Positions 34,954-46,155 of a stretch of DNA of 64,000 nucleotides are shown in pieces. The translations under genes were made by a program, and so were the position numbers. The stretch comes from Linum tenue. Lineage: Eukaryota; Streptophyta; Magnoliopsida; Malpighiales; Linaceae. The notes beneath the pieces are model-generated. The model ran no database searches. It was not told where the DNA came from and saw only the letters and a program-made list of their open reading frames with translations. The DNA is taken from contig CAMGYJ010000005.1 in the NCBI GenBank assembly GCA_946122785.1, positions 85,926,547 through 85,990,546 of the forward strand, read 5' to 3'. The first letter of the stretch is position 1, and each line of letters starts with the position of its first letter.

Positions 34954-36536
34954 CTAAGTAAACATCATTACTTTTTGCTTATCTGACATGAATGTCCAGC
35001 TTCCTGGATCCTTGAAGATATCAAGATCTATACACAATTGGTTTAAGAACCAAGTCCAGTTGTCTCCATTCTCAACTTTGACTGCAGCATATGCTAAAGG
35101 AAAACTCCCTCCATTCCCATCTATACTAACTGCAGTCTGCAGACAATAATTGTCCTCCATATTCTATCTTCAGAAAACATCCGTCAAGCAGAATTACCTT
35201 TCTACAGAAAGCAGCCCCCTTCTTACAAGGTTCTAAACAACAGTACATTCTCTTGAAGACATAGGAATTTTCAGTTGTTTCCAGATAACAGGTTGAACCG
35301 GGACTTGTCCTACGAACTTGAGCACAATAGTCCTGCAGCTTATGATATTGGGCCTTAGCATTGCCTCTCATAAGATCCTTTGCAAGTCGTTTAATCCTCC
35401 AAGCCTTCCACCTTGAAATAGTCCAATTATAGTCTTCTGCAACTGTTTGCATAATTGATGCAGCTCCCCAATCCGGATCAGCCTGAAACCTCTGTATGTA
35501 TCTTTTGGCGATGAAATTAGCATTCCCAAATGTGTTCTTGAACACCAAGACACAACCCTCATGCCTTAGACAACATGATCTTATCTGAACTGCCTTTCCA
35601 TCATCAGTTGGGGCTACCCATATGTTCCATGGACATCCTGGTTGGCATACAACTTGAACTCGTTTACTGTCACTGTGCTTAAACTTGAGTGGATGTTTGC
35701 TGTTGATAGAGTAGTTCTTCACAGCATCCTTGAAAGTGTCTTTATCCCTGAAAATTTGGTGCAGACAGAACTGGGGATCATTCATGTCTTTCTCTGGATT
35801 GAACTCAGGGTACCTTGGACGAGTTGGAACCCTTTGATGTTCGTCTTCTTCATCTGAATGGACGTTGCCTAGGTAATCTGAATCATATGCTTCATCCTCT
35901 TCAGGAACCTCAAATACATCATCAATATACATGTCATGGTTACCACCCTCCCCATCACTGCTTTGCCTCTCCATATTTTCATCACTGGCCTCAAAATCAG
36001 CAGCCAAACCTCGTTCAAGATCGCTCTCCACATTGTCATCAATATTAATTTCGACCAGTTCCCTGTTGTCACCTTCTCTTTCAGCCTCCCCTACATTGTT
36101 TTGGCAGGGCACATCATATTCTGCCTCATTCATTCCCCTGCTGCCACCATCAATGCCACCATCAGTTCCATTGTTGTGGGAGAATGCCTCTGCCATATCA
36201 TGTGGTACTTCAAGTGGGCTTTGGAGAATGTCTCTGCCAACTTCTATTTCATTTTCTCCTTTGTCTGCTTCTAGGTTAGCTTTAGTCAATTCCTTTGTAT
36301 TGATCAGGTAAACCTCAACAAACTTAGAGACTTGAATAACCTTTGCAGCCATCTCCATAATGTCTGTCACTTCTCAATTCTTGTAGCCCTTCCTTCAGTC
36401 GTTCTCCTGGTAGTCTCCAATAGTATGCCCAACTATTCTTCAACCTATATTCCTCCATCATTCTGGCACTTTCTGAGAAGCCAAACTCAACTATTCTCTC
36501 CTTTATAATGGAGCTCGATGGTAAACTTGTCATCAC
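34954..36536 (-). pseudogene. MULE transposase, frameshifted and C-terminally truncated
   Basis: Three minus-strand frames in order. 36324-36536 is the N-terminal PB1-like domain (WRLPGERLKEGLQELRSDR), continued after a frameshift near 36365 by DIMEMAAKVIQVSKFVEVYL in 35126-36370. That frame then has an acidic linker and the MuDR DNA-binding domain (FKDAVKNYSI, VCQPGCPWNIWV). The catalytic MULE domain begins at VILLDGCFLK with the first Asp. A second frameshift near 35140 lies in a CTGCAGACTGCAG duplication. The third frame (34954-35160) carries the second Asp region (SIDGNGGSFPLAYAAVKVE) and stops after MSDKQK. The catalytic Glu and SWIM zinc finger are missing. Confidence 0.88.
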
Positions 36537-37192
36537 CGATTCCTGCCAAAATCAACAAAAATAAACTTAGCATTTGAAAACCTGTCATTAGCCGACGAAA
36601 ATTGCAGCAAAAACACACAACTCACCATATGTTGGGATCTGATCAGTATCTCCTACTTCCCTAATGGATGGACTCATCTTTGCAGCAGCAACACACAATA
36701 CGCAGCAAGATTGCTTTGTTAACCTATTACAAGCTATATTCATCAATATGTTTATAAAGAAGAGAGCTTCACCTCACTTATAAAGAACCAAGAATCACTA
36801 CCTATTTCAACCCATCAACTAGCTGTATTCCTCAATTTGTTGTTTCAAAGCACTAAGAACATCACGAAAAGTAATCAAAATATGTACAATCAGAGGAAAA
36901 GTGAAGAACTTGCAGCTGCATTGCCCGTATTTGGTACCTGGATGGGCCTTATTTATTCTTGCTATTCTTCTTTTCGCCACACGAAGGTCTTGCTAATCCG
37001 CCCCCCTGTCGTCTCGCGGTCGTGTTTCTTGGCGAAGGATTTCGTCTTTGCGAAATTCTATTACAGAGTACAGAGGAGGGAGAGGAAAGGTCGGAGGAGA
37101 AGTCGGCTGATCAAAAGAGGGTTCCCCCCAAAAGAGTCTTCGAATGTTAGTGGGCACATTTGGTGTGGCCCTCGGATGAGTCATTTGGATTC

Positions 37193-37398
37193 TCGGATGA
37201 GTCAGCAAGCTGTGCTGACATGTCCTGCCTGCTTGTCCTAGCAAATTACGTATTTGGTACCTGCCGTTACTTCCGTCGACGAAACTGGTAGCTTTGCAAC
37301 CGGAAACTTAGATGAGGGGATTAGTTGCAACAAAATCTGTTTAAGTGCTAACCCTGCAACATTATTAGCACTTAAGTGCCATCGGGTGCAATTAACCC
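37193..37398 (-). repeat. Right TIR of the MULE
   Basis: Matches the left TIR in reverse. Just inside it, CTCGGATGAGTCA is tandemly repeated (37171-37203). Confidence 0.9.
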
Positions 37399-37464
37399 CA
37401 GAGGAGAAAATAGGAAAATGATGGTGATATTCGGGCTTTGCTTACTTCGGAGGTGTATCAGCAG

Positions 37465-38144
37465 AGAACAACAAAACCCGAAACTACGGGTATCCTACCC
37501 GACCCAACCCGGTTAACGCGGGTAAAATCTGTGTTGACGGGTTTTGGATTGGGTTTGGGTTTAAACCCATTCACTATTCATTGAGTTGGGTTGTGTTTGG
37601 TTTTAGGTAAACCCGCCTCATGGGTACCCGACACACCCATATAATTAATTATCCCGGTATATTTAATATTTTAAACAACTAATCTTCTTTATTTTTGTGG
37701 AGACATGTCATATTTTTTCTTTCTAATTATGTAGAATGAAGTTGATATTATCGAGTGAAGAAGGTTAATTGACAAAGAGGAAGAAGTTTTCAATTAATCA
37801 TGTTGTTTATGGATAATTGTGATTTGCTTCAATTTTCTCGAATTTTCTAGATTGGTGTTGTACAATTTGTATAGTTAATTTGTGATTTGCTTGAATTTTC
37901 TAGAATGGTGTTTTATATATGAATAATTTGTATTGAGAGAATGATATTTGGATTTAATTTTGATAGGAACTTGTTATTGTAAATTTTTTATGACAAAAAT
38001 CAGTGGGTACCCATGAACCCGCGGATACCCAGCGGGTTGGGTTTGAGTTTTTCAAACTCAATCGGTTTTACCCTGGTTTTTTTTCACAGATAAACCCATT
38101 GGTTTGGGTTAGGCAAAACCCGACCCGACCCATTTCCATCCCTA
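37465..38144. mobile_element. hAT-type MITE, TAGGGATGGCAA family (copy 2, reversed)
   Basis: Reverse-oriented relative of 25957-26653, sharing GGGTTTGAGTTTTTCAAAC, GCGGATACCCAGCGGGTTGG and the AT-rich core. The right end reads ATTTCCATCCCTA. The left terminus has decayed (AGAACAACAAAACCCG). TSD ATCAGCAG / ATCAGCAT (37457-37464 and 38145-38152) matches 7 of 8. Confidence 0.78.
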
Positions 38145-38175
38145 ATCAGCATGAAGGTATGTGAAGTAAGGTTAT

Positions 38176-38363
38176 CAACCTCAACCCCGTTTAACCTTTT
38201 GCTCCGGTCGAGCAAGTAGGTGGGGGTCAATGGTCCGTCCAGTTAAAATCACTTTTATGTACCATACTTCAACCTCAACCTGGTTTAACCTTTTGGTCCG
38301 GTCGAGCAAGCATGTGAGGGTCAATGTTCCGTCCCGTGAAAAATCACTTTCATGTACAAGTGT
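38176..38363. repeat. Two-copy tandem repeat, 94-bp period
   Basis: CAACCTCAACC, TTTAACCTTTTG and CCGGTCGAGCAAG recur at 38176 onward and 38270 onward with about 85-90% identity by eye. Confidence 0.85.
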
Positions 38364-39618
38364 TTTGGTGATCTAAAAACGTAAGATTTTAAAGTTTAAA
38401 GAGTATATTTGACTAAACTTATAAGGGAAAGTGTGATTCTACGTAGAAACATTTTTGTGCTTAAAAATCGCGAGGCCTTTGTTGTTGAAAGGGTGCCCTT
38501 TGATGTTGGTCTTATCCAATTGGTGCTTGAATACCGCAAGGTCTTGGATTTGAAGACGATGCCCATGAAAAATTTGGATGTTGATGGCGCCACCCCGGAT
38601 TATAAGTGTTGCTATAGAGGTTGTTGTCTTCCCTATCATTAGCAATGAAGTCAACTTGTACTTGGGGTGTGGTCGCCTAAATCATAGATTGGTAATCATC
38701 TAGAACATGGTTTGGACTTTTGCACCAATCATAAAGATTCACATGAGCCTTGGGTCGGCTACTTGAAGGTTCTTTGGTGTACTTCGTGAACTAATAGTTA
38801 TCTAGCTAACAAGTTGTGGTTTGGATTACACAACTAAACAAAGGAAATCAAGATCGATTCAAATTTAGTTAAGAGCTTTAAACTAGTTTGGACTCCCTGT
38901 TTGAGTTATCCAATCCTGCTTAAATGAACTACCTAGAGGGAGAGTTTCTACAACCGGCAACTAGAACACCTAAGGCATGCAATCCAACTCCCATTAAAGG
39001 ATCTCGATCCAAAAAGGCCTTATAGACCAATATCACACTCGTTCAATTGGACCACAATGAATAATTGAATGTGCTCTAATCAACCTAATTGGATATTCTC
39101 TACCTTACGCCAATAGCTCAAATTGAAGAGTGTGATCAATACCCAATCAATTTAATGAATCAATAATACCTCAATTCTGACATATATGGGTAGAAATCTA
39201 CACACCCAAGTGAGGATGAAGTCTACTCCATGGTGAGAGAAAGAGATGAAAACATAAAATCAAGGAGAGAAATCATCTTGTGGGAATGGGTTCTTCTTCT
39301 TCAGCTCCAATCTTCACTCCTTGATGATGAATCTTGTCTCCAGTTGTGGCTGGAAACCTCTAATCACCACCCAAGGTTCCTTGTTCATCATTATCTCTCT
39401 CTAGAAGGTTGCAACTCTCTCTTCTCTCTAAAATTCTTCTCCATCAAGAAATGGTTGCAGATCTGATTTTTGTACTCAGTAGTGCACAAGTACCAATTGC
39501 ACACCACGATTGTGACATTTGAAAGTAAATCGTGACACCGACATGAAACGCACCGCATCACTTATACAAGTCAGTCTCTTTTGTAAATGTCACGGTTGAA
39601 ACCATGACTTATACAACG
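38364..39618. other. Spacer, possibly with a decayed Athila-like LTR (minus)
   Basis: Around 38900-39450, features reminiscent of the window's Athila-like LTRs appear on the minus strand (CTACTCCATGGTGAGAGAAAG, CACCCAAGTGAGGATG), but overall similarity is low. Nothing else is recognised. Confidence 0.3.
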
Positions 39619-39623
39619 CTCGA

Positions 39624-40292
39624 TAATCAATTCATTCCATGCAGGTCATTGTCAGTAGTTTGCACGTCTCAATAACTACCCCATCCTATTACAAGTTTAA
39701 CCTAAAATGGCGTTATCATATAGTGGCAATCAAGGTCGTATTCACTCGGGTCCCAGTACCCTAGTCTAATTCCCATGTTGTTGTTATCTAGCCGATCGAA
39801 TTAAGGGGTTGTGTTGGAGGATTCAAGTGAAATAACTAGTAGAGAGAATATACAAGAATAAAAGCAGGTACTTCGGTGAACTATCCATCACCCTAGCCTA
39901 GGTCTATCATGCAGTCTAAATAAGTTGGGTTAAGCGAATGTGGTGAATGAGCTCTTTTCCGTGTGCCTTTGTGATTATCCACACGCCTCCAAATATGCCC
40001 AACCTACCCCATTGTCGCCTTGGTATAGGTTCACGTATATGGGGCTTTAAGAACTTAGCTCCTTTCAATGGGTATTACCCACAGTTCACACCGAGGTTTC
40101 AACTCGGGTTCCATCTAGGAAGGAATTCTTGTGGCATGGGTATGGTCGCCTCGTCCACCACAAGACCCTATTCAATCATCTAACCCTAATTTTCCAGATG
40201 GCGCATACCCATCTAACCCTAAAACTCCATACCCAGCGTAGAAGCTCAAGTAGGCTACTAGAGAAGAATAGAGTGACTTACCCAAATACAAT
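39624..40292 (-). repeat. 3' LTR of family C, part 1
   Basis: Matches 57894-58566 closely (GTCATTGTCAGTAGTTT, TAACTACC, ATCTAGCCGATCG, GATTATCCACACGCCTCC). It is interrupted at 40292 by a family B insertion and resumes at 42674-42745, where it is cut off. Confidence 0.82.
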
Positions 40293-42673
40293 TGATAACA
40301 TCGGATTTGCACATGTTTCCACCCTCGTTTATTCTTCATTTTGGCTTGAGTTTCTGCTTTCTTGGACTATTTTACGCTAGTTTGTGTTCCTTTGTCACAT
40401 TTCAGGTCCTAGCATGTAAATTGAAGCATAGGCGCAAGTTTCAAGTCAATCGGAGATCAATTGGCAATTCGGGAGAAGAAACACTAGCATGACCTGAGGA
40501 ATAATGGACTTCTACCTCATATTATGGACAAATAATCATGGAATTTTGTCATGAAAAGAAAGAGGACGAGACTACGAGCGTCTGGGATCAAACGGCGACT
40601 GATTCGGAGTCCGGACGAGGGAGAAATGAAGCATTAAACAGAGGCTGGGTAAGCCACACGGGCATCCTGGAACTCCACACGGCCGTGTGGGTCGTGGCCG
40701 TGTTGAAATCACCGAGCCTTCACACGGGCAGCTGGGAAAGCCACACGGCCGTGTGGCCTGGCTGCGTGATCGGGGATTTCTGTTTAAAACCCGATTTTCA
40801 GCAAAAGGAAAGGAGAGAGCGGGGTTTTTGGTTCCCAGACACCCAAGGGACGAACCCTAGAGAAAGAGCGACTTGGGAACATTCTTGGAGCTATTTTGGA
40901 GGATTTCTTCGCCATTGGAGCTCGGGAATCAAGCTTGGAGATGGAGATTGAAGATCTAGATCAGATTTCTGCAGTCTCTCTCTTCTCTATGAAGTAACTT
41001 CCCTTCACTTAGGTTTTGAGGAACCCTAGTTCCATGAGTTAGGATCTTTCTTGTATGAAGTTTTGGATGCTATATTGTTTGATTAAAATCGATTGAGGCA
41101 TGATTTATTGAGTCAATTGAATCTTGATCAAATTCTCTTGATTTCTGCTTTAACCTATGATAGATAGAATCTGATTAGGTTAAGAGAGCTACCTTGATTG
41201 ATAGTGGTGAGTTGGTTGTGCGAGAGTCAATCAATTCACTGCTTTGTACTGGAATTCATTCCAGTAGTGGAGATCTGTGTGAATCGCCTTAGCAGTCTAT
41301 CCCGGTGAAGGCTAGTCGCCTGTCGGGTATTCTGTCTGAGAGGGCTTGGTCAGCTTAAGAGATTCCAAGCTAATTTAGGATCTTTCGCAGTTTAATCAAC
41401 ACTAGATCAACCAAAGGTAATTGCAACTTGGACCTAATTGAGGAGCTAGGGGGAATCATACCTAAGTGAGTTCCCAACTTGTAATTAGTAGAGTAGTTTA
41501 GTAAATCAATCCTTAATCTAGTTTGCTAGATAATGAACTGAAGCTGAGTAATAGTAACTCTAGAGACCCGTGGATTCGATATTTATTACTTGTGCCACTA
41601 TACTGCTGATCTCAATCATGGATCCTCATGGCTTCTCCAATCATTGGGGGTATCCACCACCATCCGAGTGGTATTACCCCGAGACTCCCTGGAGTAACCA
41701 AGGAGGAGAAGACTATGGAGTCAGGTTTCAGTACCAACCCCCTACTACGAAGAACAATCAGACCCTTGGGTATTTCAAGAACAATCTCCTTATCAAGAAG
41801 AATTCCTTGAGCGAGAGAGCGGGTTTTTGGTTCCCAGACACCCAAGGGACGAACCCTAGAGAGAGAGCGACTTGGGAACATTCTTGGAGCTATTTTGGAG
41901 GATTTCTTCGCCATTGGAGCTCGGGAATCAAGCTTGGAGATGGAGATTGAAGATCTAGATCAGATTTCTGCAGTCTCTCTCTTCTCTATGGAGTAACTTC
42001 CTTTCACTTAGGTTTTGAGGAACCCTAGTTCCATGAGTTAGGATCTTTTTTGTATGAAGTTTTGGATGCTATATTGTTTGATTATAATCGATTGAGGCAT
42101 GATTTATTGAGTCAATTGAATCTTGATCAAATTCTCTTGATTTCTGCTTTAACCTATGATAAATAGAATCTGATTAGGTTAAGAGATCTGCCTTGATTGA
42201 TAGTGGTGAGTTGGTTGTGCGAGAGTCAATCAATTCACTGCTTTGTACTGGAATTCATTCCAGTAGTGGAGATCTGTGTGAATCGCCTTAGCAGTCTATC
42301 CCGGTGAAGGCTAGTCGCCTGTCGGGTATTCTGTCTGAGAGGGCTTGGTCAGCTTAAGACATTCCAAGCTAATTTAGGATCTTCCGCAGTTTAATCAACA
42401 GTAGATCAACCAAAGGTAATTGCAACTTGGACCTAATTGAAGAGCTAGGGGGAATCATACCTAAGTGTGTTCTCAACTTTTAATTAGTAGAGTAGTTAGT
42501 AGAGTAGTTTAGTAAATCAATCCTTAATCTAGTTTGCTAGATAATGAACTGAAGCTGAGTAATAGTAACTCTAGAGACCCGTGGATTCGATATTTATTAC
42601 TTGTGCCACTATACTGCAGTCCCTTTCATTGGTTACACTTGGCCATTGTTAGGTGTTGTGTTTTAGCGTGTCA
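40293..42673 (+). mobile_element. Rearranged family B-like LTR element (2381 bp)
   Basis: TSD ACAAT at 40288-40292 and 42674-42678. The matching uninterrupted site exists at 58567-58571 in the other family C LTR. Structure: an LTR from TGATAACATCGG to about 41606; a 200-bp internal piece with MDPHGFSNHWGYPPPSEW coding (from 41618); then a jump at about 41815 into the middle of an LTR, running to TTAGCGTGTCA. The frame at 41570-41950 fuses internal and LTR sequence and is not a real protein. Confidence 0.82.
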
Positions 42674-43224
42674 ACAATTAAAGTAGATGAAGCATTAAAA
42701 TCAACCAGACAAACACATTCATTCAAAACCCTAACATATTCATACCTGATTGACCCGAACTCGATTAAACCCGCAACCCAATTGACCCGAACCTGACTAA
42801 CCAGTAACCCGACCGACTCAACCCGAACTTCACTTACTCCACTTGAACAATTATTATATTATATAATACATAGTTTTTCAAAATAAAGTTTTTCATCCTA
42901 AACTTAGGTACTATACTTTTTTTCATTTCATATAGGGAATTTAAAAAATATGAAACTCACTTGATATTATATATTTTAAAAAAATTAAAAAACTGAAATA
43001 TGAAGATCACTTGAAAATTAAGTTCTGTAAAAAAATTAAAAATTAAATATGACATACGAAATCAGCACAATGTCAATATTAACAATGAATAGTTAAATAT
43101 TTGAGATCATGGACAATATTAATATAATATATAAATTAAAATTTTGATTAATTTAACTATTCAATAAATTTACCAATTAAATATAAATAAATTAAATTAA
43201 TGTATTTGGTAATTTGATGATTTA

Positions 43225-43550
43225 AAAAAAAAGAGAAATTTTGGTGCATTCAACTTTTTGGAAAAAGAAAAAAGAGGAAATTTTGGTTTCTTGAATTTTT
43301 CAGAAAAGAAACAAGAAGGATTTTGGTGGTTTTGATTTAATAAAAGAGAAAGAAGTGGAAAAGTTTGATTCTTTTGATTATGAAAGAGAAATAAGGAGAG
43401 AAACTTTGAGTTTTCAACTTTTTGTGGAAGGAAGGAGGGAAAAGAGAAATTTGGTTCTTCAATTTTATGGAAGAGAAAGAAGAGGGAAAATTGAGTGTTT
43501 CTAATCTGTGAAAAGGAAGAAGGAAACAAAATTGGTGTTTTCAATTTTTT
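43225..43550. repeat. Degenerate purine-rich minisatellite
   Basis: About six units of roughly 55-60 bp, each with AAGAGAAA...GGAAATTTTGG and a TTTTCAACTTTTT-like spacer. Read on the minus strand it is an open frame of 115 codons (FLFHKIEEPNFSFPSF-type units). That is most likely a by-product of the repeat. Confidence 0.6.
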
Positions 43551-44059
43551 TTATTTTTCAAAATTTTGCCTGTGAAATATGAATCTTTTATTTTTACATG
43601 GAGAGCATGACTAATTAAATTTATTCTTATATGCTTTGAAGGCTAATATATATGTGTGTAATTGTTTATGGTCTAATAACTATATTAACTATGAGTTACA
43701 ACAATAATTTGTTTTAGAAAAATTCATTTAATTTATCTACTTGTTTTCTATGCTTCTACATTCATTGAAACTTCAACACTACATGATTATTATTTTACAA
43801 CACTTAGTAAAATTTTGGCACATTTAAGTTGTGTTTGAGTTGAACTTTCATTTCAAAATGGGGGTTAAACTTGGCATGTTAAGTCATACGATTGCAATAA
43901 CTCAGTCAAGGTGCGGGTTTGAAAATTTTTGTTAATCGGGTTGCGGGTCTGTTTGGAATGGAAAATGAGAGGGAGGTTGGGGTGGGAACATTGGAATGGA
44001 AAATTTATGGGTGGGTGAATATGAGCCAACAATTATACTAAACTTGATAAGTAATCTTT

Positions 44060-44450
44060 GAAGGTTTGTTGTTTAGGGTATAAAGTATATGGTTAGGGTA
44101 TAGGGTATAAAGTACAGATGGTTTAGGGAGCATATGGTTAGGGTATAAGGTATTGATGGTTTTGACGGTTCTAATTTTTATTAACCTATGTTCACCTGAA
44201 GTCATTTGAAGTATTTAACGACAAGAGATCCCTTTTTAATTTATGTTTATGGTACGTGGTTAGGGTACAAGGTATATGGTGTATAATATAGGATATATGG
44301 TTAGGGTATAGCAAATATCACTTTTTTATCTAATTTTTGAAAATCAAAGTATGCATTTCACTTCAAATTAACTATACTAGCAAAATCATAACTCATAAAG
44401 ATATATGTTTAGGGTATAGGCCATAGAGTATGTGGTTAGTGTATAATGTA
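44060..44450. repeat. Scattered GGTTAGGGTATA repeats
   Basis: GGTTAGGGTATA and close variants (TTTAGGGTATA, GGTTAGGGTACA) recur about ten times with irregular spacing and TATGG linkers. They resemble the plant telomere unit TTTAGGG but are not a tandem array. Confidence 0.6.
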
Positions 44451-45399
44451 TTGATGGTTTAGAATAACATATACTAACTTAATATTGTTGATTGAGGGTA
44501 ATGCTAAGTGTATATGATATATGTTATTGAGTAAGTTATTATTGAAGTCACAACAGTTTTACTAAATTTGATAGTTAATCTTTAATGATTCAAGTTTTAG
44601 GGTAATTCGAATAATTTTACAAATAACTCGTTTGGCAACAGTTTACTGAAGTTATTTGGGCAATGAGTTATTTCGAAATAACTCCTTCTACAACTCTGCT
44701 TTTTCCAAATACCACACGCCAAATACCAGATTTGCATGGTTATACTAAACGAGATAGTTTAATCCAATTACTACTGAAATAATACTAAAATACCAAATAA
44801 ACAATTAATGGTGTCTTTTGGTTGCAAATGTTGATATCACCATTACTATTAGCTAGTGTACTTTACCAATTACGATTAATTACATAACAATTTGCAAGTC
44901 ATACAAATTGATTCAACATTTCAATGTTGTCAGAACCGAACCGGAGTATAGGCTGGTATAGCGAACAATTTGCACTTTACTGGTTTGACCAGTATTAAGC
45001 CGTTAAAAACCCGCTAATAAACCGATACCTTATAAATAAAATATTATAAATAAATATGCATAATAACACACTACACTATAAATTAAAAATAGAGTTCATT
45101 ACTCTTAGACAAATTTAAAACATGGGTACTAAAGCTATATAGGCCAAATCCACATGAATCACATTGTTGCCAAAATAAAGCAATAGAAGAAAATCTCAAT
45201 TTTATAAATTTCTCCATTTTATACTTAAGATACAAAATTCTACACATAATTCCTCTAGCATTTTGAATCACATGAATATAAATAAATACTTACACATTGA
45301 AAATCACCACAATTTGTACATTTAATTAACCCAATCAATGAACAATTTTTCGGTAATTGTTACCCCTTCTTATCCTTTAAGATTTGAATGTTCTTTCAA

Positions 45400-45910
45400 G
45401 GGTTAATATATTTGTATGGCCTGAACTTTGACCAAAATAAACATTCTGGCCAATCTTTTCTATCTATAACATCCTGACCCAAACTATACATCAAAATAAC
45501 TAAATTGGCCAAACCCGACGTTTGACAGTTGACTTGGATGGTCAAACGTGTTGACTAACGGTCAACGCGCCACATCACCACCCAGTCAGCATAAAAAATA
45601 AAAAAAGCCACATAATCTCATTATTTCAATTAAGTTAAAAATAAATATAAAAAAAAGAAAAAACAATAAAAGAGATAAATGGCAATAGGTGAAAAAAATC
45701 AATTTTTAAAGTGTTTTGTGCTGACTGGGCAATGATGTGGTGCGTTGACCATTAGTCAACACGTTTGACCGTCCAAGTTAACGGGCAAACGTCGGGTTTG
45801 GCCAATTTAGTTATTTTGATGTATAGTTTGGGCCATAATGTTATAGATCGAAAAGATTGACCAGGATGTTTATTTTGGTCAAATTTCAGGTCATACAAAT
45901 ATATTAACCC
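45400..45910. mobile_element. Fold-back Mutator-like MITE (511 bp)
   Basis: Both ends start GGGTTAATATATTTGTATG. The inverted arms extend about 190 bp (for example GACCAAAATAAACAT, AACTAAATTGGCCAAACCCG, GTTGACTAACGGTCAACGC). The 9-bp TSD TTCTTTCAA is at 45391-45399 and 45911-45919. The centre is AT-rich. This is the complete relative of 19056-19770. Confidence 0.87.
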
Positions 45911-46155
45911 TTCTTTCAATACATTCCATCACAAAATTCAAAAAGATTCAGAATTAACCAAAATATAAAAGTTGCCAATTCCTAAGCAAAAGAAGTAACC
46001 GCCTGTATTCTATATTTCTATGGCCCATGGAAAATGGAAAATCGAAATAAAAAACAGAAAGAGTTAAAAGTCACGGGGAATTGGTCAATTAGGAAAACGA
46101 TTGTGTGCCCGAGAAAAAATAAATGCGAAATCAAATTGAAGAGGCCGGGGAATAG

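Larger units (their letters stand above)
32887..37398. mobile_element. Mutator-like element (MULE), 4512 bp, with perfect TSD
   Basis: Both ends start GGGTTAATTGCACCC and carry long TIRs (32887-33093 and 37193-37398, about 205 bp with about ten differences by eye). The 9-bp TSD CAGAGGAGA flanks it exactly (32878-32886 and 37399-37407), as expected for Mutator. It holds a plus-strand GRF zinc-finger gene near the left TIR, a minus-strand transposase remnant from the right, and a nested hAT MITE between them. The C-terminal half of the transposase is missing, so this copy is non-autonomous. Confidence 0.93.

Noticed and set aside
35815..36311. Plus-strand ORFs of 70-126 codons over the transposase
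   Set aside because: Antisense shadows of the MULE transposase reading frame.
38409..38700. Possible LINE ORF1 zinc-knuckle remnant (LYLGCGRLNH)
   Set aside because: Only one half of a CCHC-like pattern is readable and neighbouring sequence shows no LINE features.
41570..41950. 126-codon ORF starting MDPHGFSNHWGYPPP
   Set aside because: Internal coding fused to LTR sequence by a rearrangement; the second half is the same as the frame at 40800-40951 in the LTR.
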